Assembly: GCA_029268645.1 (NCBI GenBank)
Contig: JAQWNI010000277.1
Location: 1 to 45,318, forward strand
Direction: 5' to 3'
Origin: Myxococcota bacterium
GTDB taxonomy: Bacteria; Myxococcota_A; UBA9160; UBA4427
Length of the DNA: 45,318 bases
Part shown: positions 9,112 to 18,317 of the stretch, one piece after another
Position numbering within the stretch: position 1 is the first letter of the stretch
Layout: each line of letters starts with the position of its first letter
Translations under genes and position numbers: made by a program
Notes under the pieces: model-generated
What the model was told of the DNA's origin: nothing
What the model saw: the letters and a program-made list of their open reading frames with translations, nothing else
Databases searched by the model: none

Positions 9112-10947
9112 ATGAGTCAAGTGATCGGCATCGATCTGGGAACGACCAATTCCTGTGTGGCCTTCACGACGGCGGGCAAGCCCGAGGTGATTGCCAACTC
9201 GGAAGGATCGCGCACCACTCCGTCGATGGTGGCGGTCACCGAGTCTGGCGAAAAACTCGTGGGTCAAATCGCGAAGCGTCAGGCGGTCACCAACCCGAGC
9301 CGTACTCTTTTTGCGGTCAAGCGTTTGATTGGCCGAAGGTACGAAGCCCCCGAGGTCGAAACCTTCAAGGCGCTGGCTCCGTTCGGCATCGTCGAAGCGG
9401 ACAACGGCGATGCCTGGGTCGAGGTTGATGGCCGGCACTGTTCCCCCCAAGAAATTGCCGGCACGATTCTCGCCAAAATGAAAGACACCGCGGCAGACTT
9501 CCTCGGAGAACCGGTGGATGAAGCGGTGATCACGGTGCCTGCCTATTTCAATGACGCGCAGCGCCAGGCCACTCAGGAAGCGGGCCGAGTCGCAGGACTG
9601 AATGTCCTCCGCATCATCAACGAACCCACCGCAGCGGCCCTAGCCTATGGGGTCGACTTGGCCGAGGAGAAGACCATCGCGGTTTTCGATCTGGGCGGAG
9701 GCACCTTCGATATCTCGATCCTCGAAATCGGAGAGGGCGTTTTTCAGGTGTTGTCCACCCATGGAGACACCTTTCTCGGCGGTGAAGATTTTGACAATCT
9801 GCTGGTGAAATGCCTGGCCGAGCGGTTTGAGGCCGCGGAAGGCATCGATCTGCGCGGTGACGCGATGGCCTTGCAACGTCTGAAAGAAGGGGCCGAGCGC
9901 GCCAAGCAGGAACTCTCGACCCTTGAAGAGACCGAGGTGAATTTGCCGTTTATTGCCTCGGATCAAAATGGTCCCAAGCATTTGGTCGAGACGCTCCGGC
10001 GCTCCGAATTGGAAGCCCTTTGTGCGGGGCTGATCGATCGACTTGAGGCGCCTTGCCGAACGGCTTTGGCCGATGCCGGGCTGACCGTTGATGCGATTGA
10101 CGAGGTTTTGCTGGTGGGCGGCATGACGCGGATGCCGCGCGTGCAAGCGCAGGTCGAGCAGATCTTTGGCCGGGCTCCGAATACGCGGGTGAATCCCGAT
10201 GAAGTGGTCGCTGCCGGGGCCGCTCTTCAAGGGGCGGTGCTCAAGGGTGAAGTGGAAGATGTCCTGCTGCTCGATGTCACGCCGCTTTCACTGGGTGTCG
10301 AGACCCAGGGCGGTGTGTTTACCCAGATCATCGAGAAAAACACCACGCTACCGACGGTCAAGAGCCAGGTGTTTTCGACCACCGAAGACGATCAAGACCT
10401 GGTCCAGGTCCATGTGCTGCAGGGTGAGCGAAAAATGGCCGACGACAACATGACCTTGGGTCGTTTTGAGTTGGTGGGTATTCCGCCGGCCCCCCGTGGT
10501 GTTCCGCAGATCGAGGTCAGTTTTCAGATCGATCCGGACGGCGTTGTGAATGTCTCCGCCCAGGATCTCGGGACGGGGCAGTCCCAGGGCATCGAGCTGG
10601 CGGTCTCGAGTGGCTTGAGCGCGGAGGAAGTGGAGCGCCTAGTCGAGGAAGCACGGCAGCATGCTGCGGCGGACTCAGCGCTGCGGGCCTTGACGGAATC
10701 TCGGAACAAAGCGGAAGGGCTCATTTATTCCACCGAGAAGATGCTCGACGAGTTTTCCGAAGACATCACGCCAGAAAACCGTGATCTCGTGCAAGGTGCG
10801 CTCGCCACGGCTCGAGAACAGATGAAGACTGAAAATGAGGCCGACATCCGGAGCGCGCTCGACGAGCTTTCGGCGGTGACCTACCAGGTGACCGAAGCCC
10901 TCTACGTGTCTCTCGAGGACCTCCCCGAGACGGTGGGTCTGGACTAA
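9112..10947 (+). CDS. dnaK: DnaK (Hsp70) chaperone, short C-terminal tail
   Basis: ATP-dependent folding chaperone working with the adjacent GrpE and DnaJ. The 611-residue protein has the Hsp70 signatures [29 protein letters not shown] and [14 protein letters not shown], the interdomain linker [12 protein letters not shown], and the substrate-binding domain ([17 protein letters not shown]). The helical lid follows. The usual disordered tail ending in an EEV(D)-like acidic motif is absent; the protein stops at LPETVGLD, about 25 residues shorter than E. coli DnaK. Strong SD (GGGAGGTGG) inside a hairpin. A 214-nt gap follows before dnaJ. Confidence 0.97.
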   Translation: MSQVIGIDLGTTNSCVAFTTAGKPEVIANSEGSRTTPSMVAVTESGEKLVGQIAKRQAVTNPSRTLFAVKRLIGRRYEAPEVETFKALAPFGIVEADNGDAWVEVDGRHCSPQEIAGTILAKMKDTAADFLGEPVDEAVITVPAYFNDAQRQATQEAGRVAGLNVLRIINEPTAAALAYGVDLAEEKTIAVFDLGGGTFDISILEIGEGVFQVLSTHGDTFLGGEDFDNLLVKCLAERFEAAEGIDLRGDAMALQRLKEGAERAKQELSTLEETEVNLPFIASDQNGPKHLVETLRRSELEALCAGLIDRLEAPCRTALADAGLTVDAIDEVLLVGGMTRMPRVQAQVEQIFGRAPNTRVNPDEVVAAGAALQGAVLKGEVEDVLLLDVTPLSLGVETQGGVFTQIIEKNTTLPTVKSQVFSTTEDDQDLVQVHVLQGERKMADDNMTLGRFELVGIPPAPRGVPQIEVSFQIDPDGVVNVSAQDLGTGQSQGIELAVSSGLSAEEVERLVEEARQHAAADSALRALTESRNKAEGLIYSTEKMLDEFSEDITPENRDLVQGALATAREQMKTENEADIRSALDELSAVTYQVTEALYVSLEDLPETVGLD

Positions 10948-10989
10948 GTCCTTCCACGGATTACCCTTCGGGGGCGTGTCGAGGGGCTG

Positions 10990-11157
10990 TCAGCGCGCGG
11001 TGAATCCATCGCCGCGGCCCCCTTTGCGTAGACGGTCGAGAGCCGGCAAAATCCGGCCGCCCCACGGTTTCCCATCGAGGCCCTTTTGGGTCGGGACCGG
11101 GAACCTCGGATCGGGAACCGGCTTCTCTTCTTCCTCTTCATAGTGTTTTTGGAGCAT
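10990..11157 (-). CDS. Candidate 55-aa small protein, antisense in the dnaK-dnaJ gap
   Basis: Too short for the ORF track. The minus strand from ATG 11157 to TGA 10990 reads 55 codons without interruption. The product is an acidic N-terminus (HYEEEEEKP), a Pro-rich stretch (PVPDPRFPVPT), then GKPWGGRILPALDRLRKGG and FTAR. Composition is protein-like (Trp, Tyr, Phe, His, alternating charge, a short amphipathic segment) rather than the Arg/Pro/Ala-rich junk of shadow ORFs. I do not recognise a family. Against it: no SD is visible before the ATG, and it starts only 5 nt from the divergent dnaJ start, so its first codons overlap the dnaJ SD. It would otherwise be an unexplained gap within a tight operon. 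Confidence 0.42.
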   Translation of the reverse strand: MLQKHYEEEEEKPVPDPRFPVPTQKGLDGKPWGGRILPALDRLRKGGRGDGFTAR

Positions 11158-11161
11158 TTTT

Positions 11162-12322
11162 TTGAGTAAGCGCGACTACTACGAAATTCTCGAGGTCGAG
11201 CGTGTCGTTGAGGAGGGCGGACTCAAGACGGCCTACCGAAAGCTGGCCCTCAGGTATCACCCCGATCGGAATCCCGACGACCCGGGGGCCGAGGAGAGCT
11301 TTAAGGAAGTTTCCGAGGCCTACGCGGTGTTGTCCGATCCAGAAAAACGCGCCCGCTACGATCGCTTCGGTCATGCGGGGGTGGGCGGACCCGGGGGCGG
11401 CGGGCCCGGGGCCGACTTCGGCGATCTCGGTGGGTTTACCGATCTGTTCAATGATCTTTTTGGAGACATGTTCGGAGGCGGCCGAGGTGCAGGATTTGGC
11501 GGCGGTCGCCGGGCCGGTCGCGGCCAGCGCGGAGCCGATCTGCGTTACAACCTCGAAATTGATCTTGAGGAAGTGCTCCACGGCGTCGAGCCTTCGATCA
11601 AGATCCCGAAGATGCGGCCTTGTGAAACCTGTACAGGATCCGGTGTTGCCGCCGGCAGTCGCCCGGAAAGCTGCGAGCACTGCGGCGGCGCGGGGCAGAG
11701 AGTTTTTCAGCAGGGTTTCTTTCGGGTGAACCGTGCCTGTGAGGTGTGTGGGGGCAGCGGGGAGATCATTCGCGACCCCTGTCGCGATTGCCGCGGCGCC
11801 GGTCGATTGGAAGGACAGCAAACTTTACAGGTGCGCATACCGCCGGGTGTCGACGACGGATCCCGCTTGCGTTTGGTGGGGGAGGGCGAAGCCGGCGTTT
11901 CGGGGGGGCCAGCGGGAGACCTCTATGTTGTCCTCAACGTGCGTCCCCATCCGTTGTTTCAGCGAGATGGCACCGACCTGCATATCGAAGTGCCCGTGCC
12001 CTTCGTGCAGGCGGCCCTGGGAGGAGAAGTCGAGGTGCCGACCCTCGAAGGCAAAATGAGCGTGCCGATTCCCGAGGGCACCCAGTCGGGCAAAGTGATT
12101 CCGCTCGGGGGTCACGGGCTTCCACCGCTCCAGCCCCGACTTGAAGCACGGCAGCTGGCGAAGATGCGGGGCGACCTCTTTGTGCGACTCTTCGTCGAGG
12201 TGCCCTCGCGTTTGACGGACCGACAGCGAGAACTGCTGGAAGAGTTTGCCGAAGAAACCGGCACCGAGGTTTCGCCGGTGCACAGGGGCTTCGTGGAGAA
12301 GCTCCGGGATTTTTTCGACTGA
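11162..12322 (+). CDS. dnaJ: DnaJ (Hsp40) co-chaperone
   Basis: Stimulates DnaK ATPase and delivers substrates. The 386-residue protein has a J domain with His33-Pro34-Asp35 (RYHPDRNPDD), a Gly/Phe-rich linker (FNDLFGDMFGGGRGAGFGGG), and four CxxCxGxG zinc repeats (CETCTGSG, CEHCGGAG, CEVCGGSG, CRDCRGAG). The C-terminal client-binding domains include PPGVDDGSRLRLVGEGEAG. The start is TTG 11162, with GGAG 7 nt upstream and the family-typical SKRDYYEIL immediately after. The next gene starts 2 nt after its stop. Confidence 0.95.
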   Translation: MSKRDYYEILEVERVVEEGGLKTAYRKLALRYHPDRNPDDPGAEESFKEVSEAYAVLSDPEKRARYDRFGHAGVGGPGGGGPGADFGDLGGFTDLFNDLFGDMFGGGRGAGFGGGRRAGRGQRGADLRYNLEIDLEEVLHGVEPSIKIPKMRPCETCTGSGVAAGSRPESCEHCGGAGQRVFQQGFFRVNRACEVCGGSGEIIRDPCRDCRGAGRLEGQQTLQVRIPPGVDDGSRLRLVGEGEAGVSGGPAGDLYVVLNVRPHPLFQRDGTDLHIEVPVPFVQAALGGEVEVPTLEGKMSVPIPEGTQSGKVIPLGGHGLPPLQPRLEARQLAKMRGDLFVRLFVEVPSRLTDRQRELLEEFAEETGTEVSPVHRGFVEKLRDFFD

Positions 12323-12324
12323 TC

Positions 12325-14577
12325 ATGTCGCTCGCCCCCCGCCCTCGAAAACCGTCGACTTGGCTCTTCAGCCTGGCTTTGATTCTTGTTTGGGGTGTCG
12401 GCTGTGCGGGCTTCGGCGGGGCACACGACCGCGACCGGGCCAACGCCCAGGAGCAGGCGGCCTACGATCAGGCTCTGGCCGAGTGGCCTGCAGATCCAGT
12501 CGCGGCATCAACCGCCCTGGAAACTTTTGTCCAGACCTATCCCCAGAGTCCTTTGGCCGACGACGCATTAGAGCAACTGGCCCGCATGGCCTTGGCCGAA
12601 GGGCGCTCGGACGAAGCCTTTACGCGTTTGCAGAGCTTGATCGAGCGCTATCCCAAGGGCGATCGGGCGGACGCGGCGCGGTTGCGCCTGGCGCGCTGGG
12701 AAAATTCTCGCGGCCGTCCCGATCAAGCGCGTCAATGGTTGTCCGGGCTTGAAGCGAGCCAGCTTGATGCGGTCCAGCAGCGGATTTTTTACCGCCTCCA
12801 GGCGGAACTCGCGGTGGACCCGGTTGAGCGGGTGATCGCCTTGTCGGCGCTACGCGCAAATTTGGCATCTGCGCAGGCCGCTGCGGAGAGCGATTCGAAA
12901 GCGGCCACCGAGGCCGCCGAAGCGTTGAGCGCCGTCGACACCGAAATCGATGGCCAGTTGGAGACCCTGACCATCGAAGAGTTGGGGCGCTTGGCTGTGG
13001 CGCTGAGCGACCCGGCCCCGCCGGCGGGTCGGATCCGCCTGATGCTTGCTCGCCGGGCCCTTGAAACCGGCGATCCCGAAAATGCTCAACGCCTTCTTGA
13101 AAAGGCGGGCGAGTTTCCGCTGACGCCCCGAGACGAGGCCCGCCGCGTGGCTTTGGAGCGGCGATTGGGGCTAGCGAGTGAAACCGCCGGTCGAGCGGCC
13201 CTGCCGACGTGGTCGGTGGCAGCGGCGACCCAGCGGGTTTCAACTGAAAAGGTCACCGCAACGATCGGCGTCTTGTTGCCCCTATCGGGTCGGTTGGCGC
13301 CCTTTGGTGAGGAAGCGCTACGCGGAATTCTGCTGGCCGCCGAGGTGTTTGACGTGGTGCCGCCGTCTCCGCGAGATCCGAACTCGCTGCCGCGGCGGTC
13401 CAAGCCATCGAGAAACTCGACCCCGCCCGCTGCGGGGGCCGCAACGGGCGATGGGGAGGATCTCTCCGCTTTCTCCTCATCGGGCGAACCGCTGTCCGAC
13501 CCTGTGAGAGAAGGGGTCCGTCTTCTGATTCGGGATACGGCCGGTGACCCGGCCCGGGCTGCAGCGGCGGTCGAGGAATTGGCCGAGAACGAAGAGGTGG
13601 TGGCTGTGATCGGTCCGATTCTTTCGGGGACGTCGGACGCCGCCGCGGCCGTCGCTCAGAGCGCCGGTTTGCCTCTGCTGACGCTGTCCAATCGTGTCGA
13701 GATTTCTCATGATCGGGACTATGTCTTTCGCTTGCGCATGACGCCGGCGGATGAAGTCGGTTTCCTAGTCGACTACGCATACGATCAACTCGCCGCCCGG
13801 CGTTTTGCGGTGCTCTACCCGCGATCCCGTTATGGCCGGGGAATGCGAGAGCGGTATTGGGAAGCCGTTCTCGATCGAGGTGGGTCCGTCGTGGCCACAG
13901 CCTCCTACGACCCGGATGCAACGGACTACAGCGATGCGATTCGGAGCCTGGCGGGTTTCGATCTCTTAACCTCCCAGGAGGGCGCGGCCCTAGAAGAGCG
14001 CGCCCAAGCCATGCGCCGCGGTCGCCGGCTCGAGCCCGAGGATGCGGCCTTGCTCCGTACGACGCTCTACGAGCAGCTCGGTCCAGAAGCCGAGCCCTTG
14101 CCACCGATCGTGGACTTCGATGCATTGTTTATCCCTGACGCCCACGAGCGGATCCAGCTGGTTGTGCCGCAGTTGGCTTTCCATGAGGTGGGACCGATTC
14201 AGCTACTGGGAACCGGTGAGTGGAACGATCCCGAGCTGCTGCGGGTGGGGCGCGGACATGTGCGCGGCGCGGTGATCGCTACGCCCTACGACGAGGCGAG
14301 TCCCTATGAGGCGGTGCAGCGGTTTACCGAGACCTATGCGACCAGCTTTGGTCAGGCGGCGGAACCCCTGTCATCGGAAGCCTATGACGCGACCCACATT
14401 GTGCTCGAGCAGGTGGCCGAGGGGCGGGCCGACCGAGACGCGCTGCGTGAAGGGATTTTGGCGTTGAAAGCCTATCCCGGGGTGTCTGGCGTGATTCGTT
14501 TTGAACCCGATGGCAACGCGAGAAAACGCCCATTTTTGCTGAAGGCTCAACGGGGTCGCTTCGTTCCCGTCGACTGA
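12325..14577 (+). CDS. Lipoprotein with TPR-like and periplasmic-binding (Peripla_BP/LpoA-type) domains
   Basis: The 750-residue protein has a basic N-terminus and hydrophobic segment ending GVGC at Cys27, a plausible but imperfect lipobox. Residues about 40-270 are helical repeat-like (alternating Ala/Leu/Glu helices of tetratricopeptide type, as in YbgF/LpoA). From about 310 a type-I periplasmic-binding fold begins (TIGVLLPLSGRLAPFGEEAL), continuing through VVAVIGPILSGTSDAAAAV and FRLRMTPADEVGFLVDYAY. This order matches penicillin-binding-protein activators (LpoA/YraM). A Pro/Ser-rich insert (about 350-390, SPRDPNSLPRRSKPSRNS) interrupts the first lobe. Probable envelope protein supporting peptidoglycan synthesis; binding of a small ligand is an alternative. 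It starts 2 nt after dnaJ, so may follow heat-shock expression. Confidence 0.8.
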   Translation: MSLAPRPRKPSTWLFSLALILVWGVGCAGFGGAHDRDRANAQEQAAYDQALAEWPADPVAASTALETFVQTYPQSPLADDALEQLARMALAEGRSDEAFTRLQSLIERYPKGDRADAARLRLARWENSRGRPDQARQWLSGLEASQLDAVQQRIFYRLQAELAVDPVERVIALSALRANLASAQAAAESDSKAATEAAEALSAVDTEIDGQLETLTIEELGRLAVALSDPAPPAGRIRLMLARRALETGDPENAQRLLEKAGEFPLTPRDEARRVALERRLGLASETAGRAALPTWSVAAATQRVSTEKVTATIGVLLPLSGRLAPFGEEALRGILLAAEVFDVVPPSPRDPNSLPRRSKPSRNSTPPAAGAATGDGEDLSAFSSSGEPLSDPVREGVRLLIRDTAGDPARAAAAVEELAENEEVVAVIGPILSGTSDAAAAVAQSAGLPLLTLSNRVEISHDRDYVFRLRMTPADEVGFLVDYAYDQLAARRFAVLYPRSRYGRGMRERYWEAVLDRGGSVVATASYDPDATDYSDAIRSLAGFDLLTSQEGAALEERAQAMRRGRRLEPEDAALLRTTLYEQLGPEAEPLPPIVDFDALFIPDAHERIQLVVPQLAFHEVGPIQLLGTGEWNDPELLRVGRGHVRGAVIATPYDEASPYEAVQRFTETYATSFGQAAEPLSSEAYDATHIVLEQVAEGRADRDALREGILALKAYPGVSGVIRFEPDGNARKRPFLLKAQRGRFVPVD

Positions 14578-14611
14578 GCGACCCCCCGGATTGGGCCCGA
14601 GGAAACCAATT

Positions 14612-14633
14612 TGAGGGGAACGCCCCTCGTTTT
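14612..14633 (+). terminator. Probable intrinsic terminator after the heat-shock/lipoprotein operon
   Basis: GAGGGG-aacg-CCCCTC followed by gTTTTC, 35 nt after the lipoprotein stop. Six GC-rich pairs and a short T-run. The rest of the 237-nt gap up to lon shows no gene. Confidence 0.6.
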
Positions 14634-14814
14634 CTGAGTGTCCCCTCGGCTCGCTCTGTCCCGAGCGGCAACCGGCAGATGGGGCCGCAATGGACCGGCT
14701 CAAGGGGCTCCTGCCTGACTGAGCTAGGGCGCCGGGGGCGACCGGATCGAAGCGGAGGGCTTCTCTGGACCGGAGTTTCTAAAGCCCCGAGCCTGCGGCG
14801 TCGAAATAGGGAGT

Positions 14815-17241
14815 ATGTCGGATATCACGCCTCCCTTACGAACCCTGCCCCACGAACTTCCGGTGCTCCCCCTGCGCGAGTTCGTGCTGTTTCCCTACAT
14901 GGCGCTGCCCCTTTTTGTGGCGCGCCCGCAGTCGATCAACGTGCTCGACGATGCAATGGCGGGCAACCGCCTAGTCATGCTCGTGGTGCAGCGGAACGCC
15001 GACGACCTAGACCCGGGGGCCGATGCGCTTCACTCGGTCGGGACGATCGCCACGATCACCCATATGGCCCGGCTGGAGGACGGCCGCGTTAAGGCCATTG
15101 TTCAGGGAATCGCGAAGGCCCGAATTGATGCGGCGATCCAAGATGATGACACGCTGTGGGTTCGCGCGACTCCGCTAGCGGACAATGATCAATTTGAGTG
15201 GAACGCCGAGACGGAGGCTTTGATTCGATCGGTTCGAGGTCGGGTGGAGCAGCTCCTGCCCTTGAAGAATCTACCGCCAGAAATTCTTTCGATGATTGCC
15301 ACTGTGGAACGCCCTGGCCGTCTGGCCGATCTCGTCGCTTCCCATATGGCGCTGCGCATCGGTGAGGCTCAGCATATTCTAGAAATCGAGGACCCGGTCG
15401 AGCGTCTCGGGAAGGTCGATACGTTGCTTCGACGTGAACTTGAAGTCTCGAGCATGCAGGCCGAGAGACAGACCCAGGCTGAAGAGGAAGTGACCCCAGA
15501 GCAACGCGAAAGCTTTCTCCGAGAGCAGCTCCGCGCGATCCAGGCAGAACTGGGCGAGGAGGACCCGCGCGGCGATGAGGTCGACGAGTACCGGGTGAAG
15601 GTCGAGCAAGCGAACCTTTCGCCAGAGGGCCAAGAGGAAGCCGTCCGCCAATTGCGTCGCCTCGAGCGTATGCATCCCGATGGGCCAGAGGCCCAGGTGG
15701 TCCGGAACTATCTGGACTGGGTGGTGGATCTCCCTTGGAACCGCTGTTCGCCGGATCGGCTCGATCTGAACGACGCTCGCGAAATTCTCGATGCGGACCA
15801 CGCGCATCTGGCACCGGTCAAGGACCGGATTCTTGAATATCTGGGTGTCCGACGGCTCCGCGAGGATAGTCGTGGGCCGATTCTCTGTCTCTCAGGGCCG
15901 CCCGGTGTCGGGAAAACTTCTTTGGGTCGTTCGATCGCCCGGGCTATGGGACGAGAATTCGTTCGGGTCTCGCTCGGAGGCGTCCGTGACGAAGCTGAGA
16001 TTCGGGGGCATCGCCGAACCTATGTGGGCGCGATGCCGGGTCGGCTCATCCAGGCCATGAAACAGGCCGGTACGAGTAATCCTGTCATCATGCTGGACGA
16101 AATCGATAAGCTCGGAAATGACTTTCGAGGAGACCCTTCGGCGGCCTTGCTCGAAGTGTTGGATCCGGAGCAAAACGATCACTTCAGTGACCACTTTCTG
16201 AACTTGCCCTTTGATTTGTCTCGGGTGCTCTTCATTGCAACGGCCAACATGCTGGAACCCATTCCGGCGCCTTTGCGGGACCGCATGGAGGTGATTCAGC
16301 TCTCTGGCTACACCCCCGAAGAAAAGGTCGAAATCACACAACGTTTTATGATCCCGCGCCAGGTGGCTGAGCATGGCCTACAGCCGTCCCAGATCAGCTG
16401 GTCCCGCGGCGCGGTTCAGCGGTTGGTGACTGAATACACTCGTGAGGCGGGCGTTCGGGAGCTTGAGCGGCAGGTCGCGACGGTCTGCCGGAAGGTGGCG
16501 CGACAGGCGGCGGAGGGAGATTTGAGCCGGGCGCAAATCACGAAGCGCTCGATCGAACGCCACCTGGGAGTTCCCCCTTGGCAGAGGCCGGTGAGCGAAG
16601 TCGAAGACGAGGTCGGGGTCGTTAAGGGATTGGCCTGGACTCAAGCCGGGGGTGAGGTTTTGCCCGTCGAAGCGGCTCTGACCCCGGGCCAAGGTTTGGT
16701 TCTCACCGGGCAGCTCGGGGACGTGATGAAGGAGTCCGGTCAGACGGCTCTTTCCTACGTTCGTTCTATTGTTCGCGACATCGGGATCGACGATGCGGTC
16801 CTCGGTCGCAGTGAAATTCACGTGCATGTGCCCAATGGCGCCACGCCCAAGGATGGACCCTCGGCTGGGGTGACGATCGCGACAGCGATTGCGTCTCTCG
16901 CCACCGGGACACCGGTCCGCGGTGATCTGGCGATGACCGGTGAAGTGACCCTGAGGGGGCGTGTCCTGGCAGTCGGGGGCGTTCGAGAGAAAGCGCTGGC
17001 CGCCCTGCGGAGCGGCATCTCTCGGATCATCGTGCCAAGGCCCTGCATGAAAGAGATTGCCGAAATTCCCAAGGAAATTCGTCGAAAGATTCAATTCATT
17101 CCCGTCACCGACATGCGGGAAGTGCTGGCCGCGGCCCTAGTGGATGCTCCGCTGTGGCAAAAACGGAATCCAGTGCGACTGGCGGCAACACCGATGCCCG
17201 CAGCGGCGGCGTTTTCTGAAGAACCGACCTCCGTCGACTGA
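14815..17241 (+). CDS. lon: Lon ATP-dependent protease
   Basis: Cytoplasmic AAA+ serine protease that degrades misfolded and regulatory proteins. The 808-residue protein has the N-terminal LON domain (ELPVLPLREFVLFPYMALPL), a coiled coil with SFLREQLRAIQAELGEED, Walker A GPPGVGKTS with Lys367 and Walker B VIMLDEIDKLG. The catalytic dyad is Ser683 (PKDGPSAGVT) and Lys726 (GGVREKALAA). Complete, normal length. ATG 14815 is preceded by AGGGAG with only 1 nt spacing, unusually close. No CIRCE-like or other operator was recognised upstream. Probably its own transcript after the terminator. Confidence 0.97.
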   Translation: MSDITPPLRTLPHELPVLPLREFVLFPYMALPLFVARPQSINVLDDAMAGNRLVMLVVQRNADDLDPGADALHSVGTIATITHMARLEDGRVKAIVQGIAKARIDAAIQDDDTLWVRATPLADNDQFEWNAETEALIRSVRGRVEQLLPLKNLPPEILSMIATVERPGRLADLVASHMALRIGEAQHILEIEDPVERLGKVDTLLRRELEVSSMQAERQTQAEEEVTPEQRESFLREQLRAIQAELGEEDPRGDEVDEYRVKVEQANLSPEGQEEAVRQLRRLERMHPDGPEAQVVRNYLDWVVDLPWNRCSPDRLDLNDAREILDADHAHLAPVKDRILEYLGVRRLREDSRGPILCLSGPPGVGKTSLGRSIARAMGREFVRVSLGGVRDEAEIRGHRRTYVGAMPGRLIQAMKQAGTSNPVIMLDEIDKLGNDFRGDPSAALLEVLDPEQNDHFSDHFLNLPFDLSRVLFIATANMLEPIPAPLRDRMEVIQLSGYTPEEKVEITQRFMIPRQVAEHGLQPSQISWSRGAVQRLVTEYTREAGVRELERQVATVCRKVARQAAEGDLSRAQITKRSIERHLGVPPWQRPVSEVEDEVGVVKGLAWTQAGGEVLPVEAALTPGQGLVLTGQLGDVMKESGQTALSYVRSIVRDIGIDDAVLGRSEIHVHVPNGATPKDGPSAGVTIATAIASLATGTPVRGDLAMTGEVTLRGRVLAVGGVREKALAALRSGISRIIVPRPCMKEIAEIPKEIRRKIQFIPVTDMREVLAAALVDAPLWQKRNPVRLAATPMPAAAAFSEEPTSVD

Positions 17242-17297
17242 GCGGATCTCTCTTGTGCACCGAACAACGAGGCCCCAAGGCCTGCTAGCCTCGCGCC

Positions 17298-18239
17298 ATG
17301 CGCACGCTGGCTGATTTGGGTGAGTTCGGTCTGATCGACCGGATTCGCAAGCGAGCGGGGTCCTCGTCGAGTCAAGACGTGGTTCTCGGGATCGGGGACG
17401 ACGCCGCGATTCTCCGTCCGCGAGCCGGGGAAGATGTGGTGGTCAGTACGGATGCTTCCGTCGAGGGAGTTCATTTCGACTGGTCGATTCAGTCGGGACG
17501 CTCTATTGGTCGCCGCGCTTTAATTGCGAACCTTTCCGACCTCGCCGCCATGGGGGCTCGGCCGGTCGGTTTTACCTGCGCTTTGGCGGCGCCGCCGAGT
17601 CTTTCGCTTCGGCGATTCGATGCCGTCTTGAAAGGCCTTTTAGAAGAGGCTCGGACTTGGGCTTGCCCGCTGGTGGGCGGGAACCTGACCCGTGGGCCTC
17701 GCTTGCATTTGGCCATTACGGTCTTTGGCGCCGTGCCTCGAGGCCGCGCTCTGCGACGAGAGGGACTGGCAGCGGGTGATCGAATCTTCGTGACCGGCCA
17801 TCTGGGCGCGAGTGCGCTGGATCGTTTGCGGGCGATTGAGCACGGGGGGCAGCTCCGACACATCCCGATCCCTCGTTTGGGGGCCGGACGGGTCCTGGGG
17901 CGGCTCAAAGGTCGTCGGGCGGGTCTCGATGTATCGGATGGCCTCGCCGGAGACCTCGTTCACCTCGCCCGGGCCAGCGGGGTTGGGATCGAGGTCGATC
18001 CGTCGACCCTGCCGCAACCGAGGGGGTTTACGGAGGGGTGTCGTCGCCTCGGAAGGGACCCCCTGGAGCTGGCTGTTTCGGGGGGAGACGATTACGAGCT
18101 TCTCTTCGGTCTCGACTCCAGCATCACCGTGGGCGTTCTGGGCCGGAGAATGGATACGCTGGTGACGGAAATAGGCGTCGCTACGCGAAAGAGCGGGATC
18201 CGAGGCCTGCCGATCGACGCTTCCTGGCGGCATTGGTGA
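17298..18239 (+). CDS. thiL: Thiamine-monophosphate kinase
   Basis: Phosphorylates thiamine monophosphate to thiamine diphosphate with ATP. The 313-residue protein has the AIR-synthase-related fold signatures in order: GIGDDAAIL, VVSTDASVEGVHFDW, LSDLAAMGARP (Mg/ATP loop), GGNLTRG, LDVSDGLAGDLVHLA and GGDDYELLFGL. Starts at ATG 17298, 56 nt after lon. No other thiamine genes nearby. Confidence 0.95.
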   Translation: MRTLADLGEFGLIDRIRKRAGSSSSQDVVLGIGDDAAILRPRAGEDVVVSTDASVEGVHFDWSIQSGRSIGRRALIANLSDLAAMGARPVGFTCALAAPPSLSLRRFDAVLKGLLEEARTWACPLVGGNLTRGPRLHLAITVFGAVPRGRALRREGLAAGDRIFVTGHLGASALDRLRAIEHGGQLRHIPIPRLGAGRVLGRLKGRRAGLDVSDGLAGDLVHLARASGVGIEVDPSTLPQPRGFTEGCRRLGRDPLELAVSGGDDYELLFGLDSSITVGVLGRRMDTLVTEIGVATRKSGIRGLPIDASWRHW

Positions 18240-18317
18240 GCCCCAGCGGATCGCTCTTGCGCTGAGACGGAAAAGGGGCGCTTCTCGGTCGATCGATTTC
18301 GGTTGAGGATCAAGATC

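Noticed and set aside
11138-11821. 227-aa minus-strand ORF opposite dnaJ
   Set aside because: Shadow of dnaJ; composition non-protein-like and no SD.
13253-14125. 290-aa minus-strand ORF
   Set aside because: Arg/Pro/Ser-rich shadow of the lipoprotein gene.
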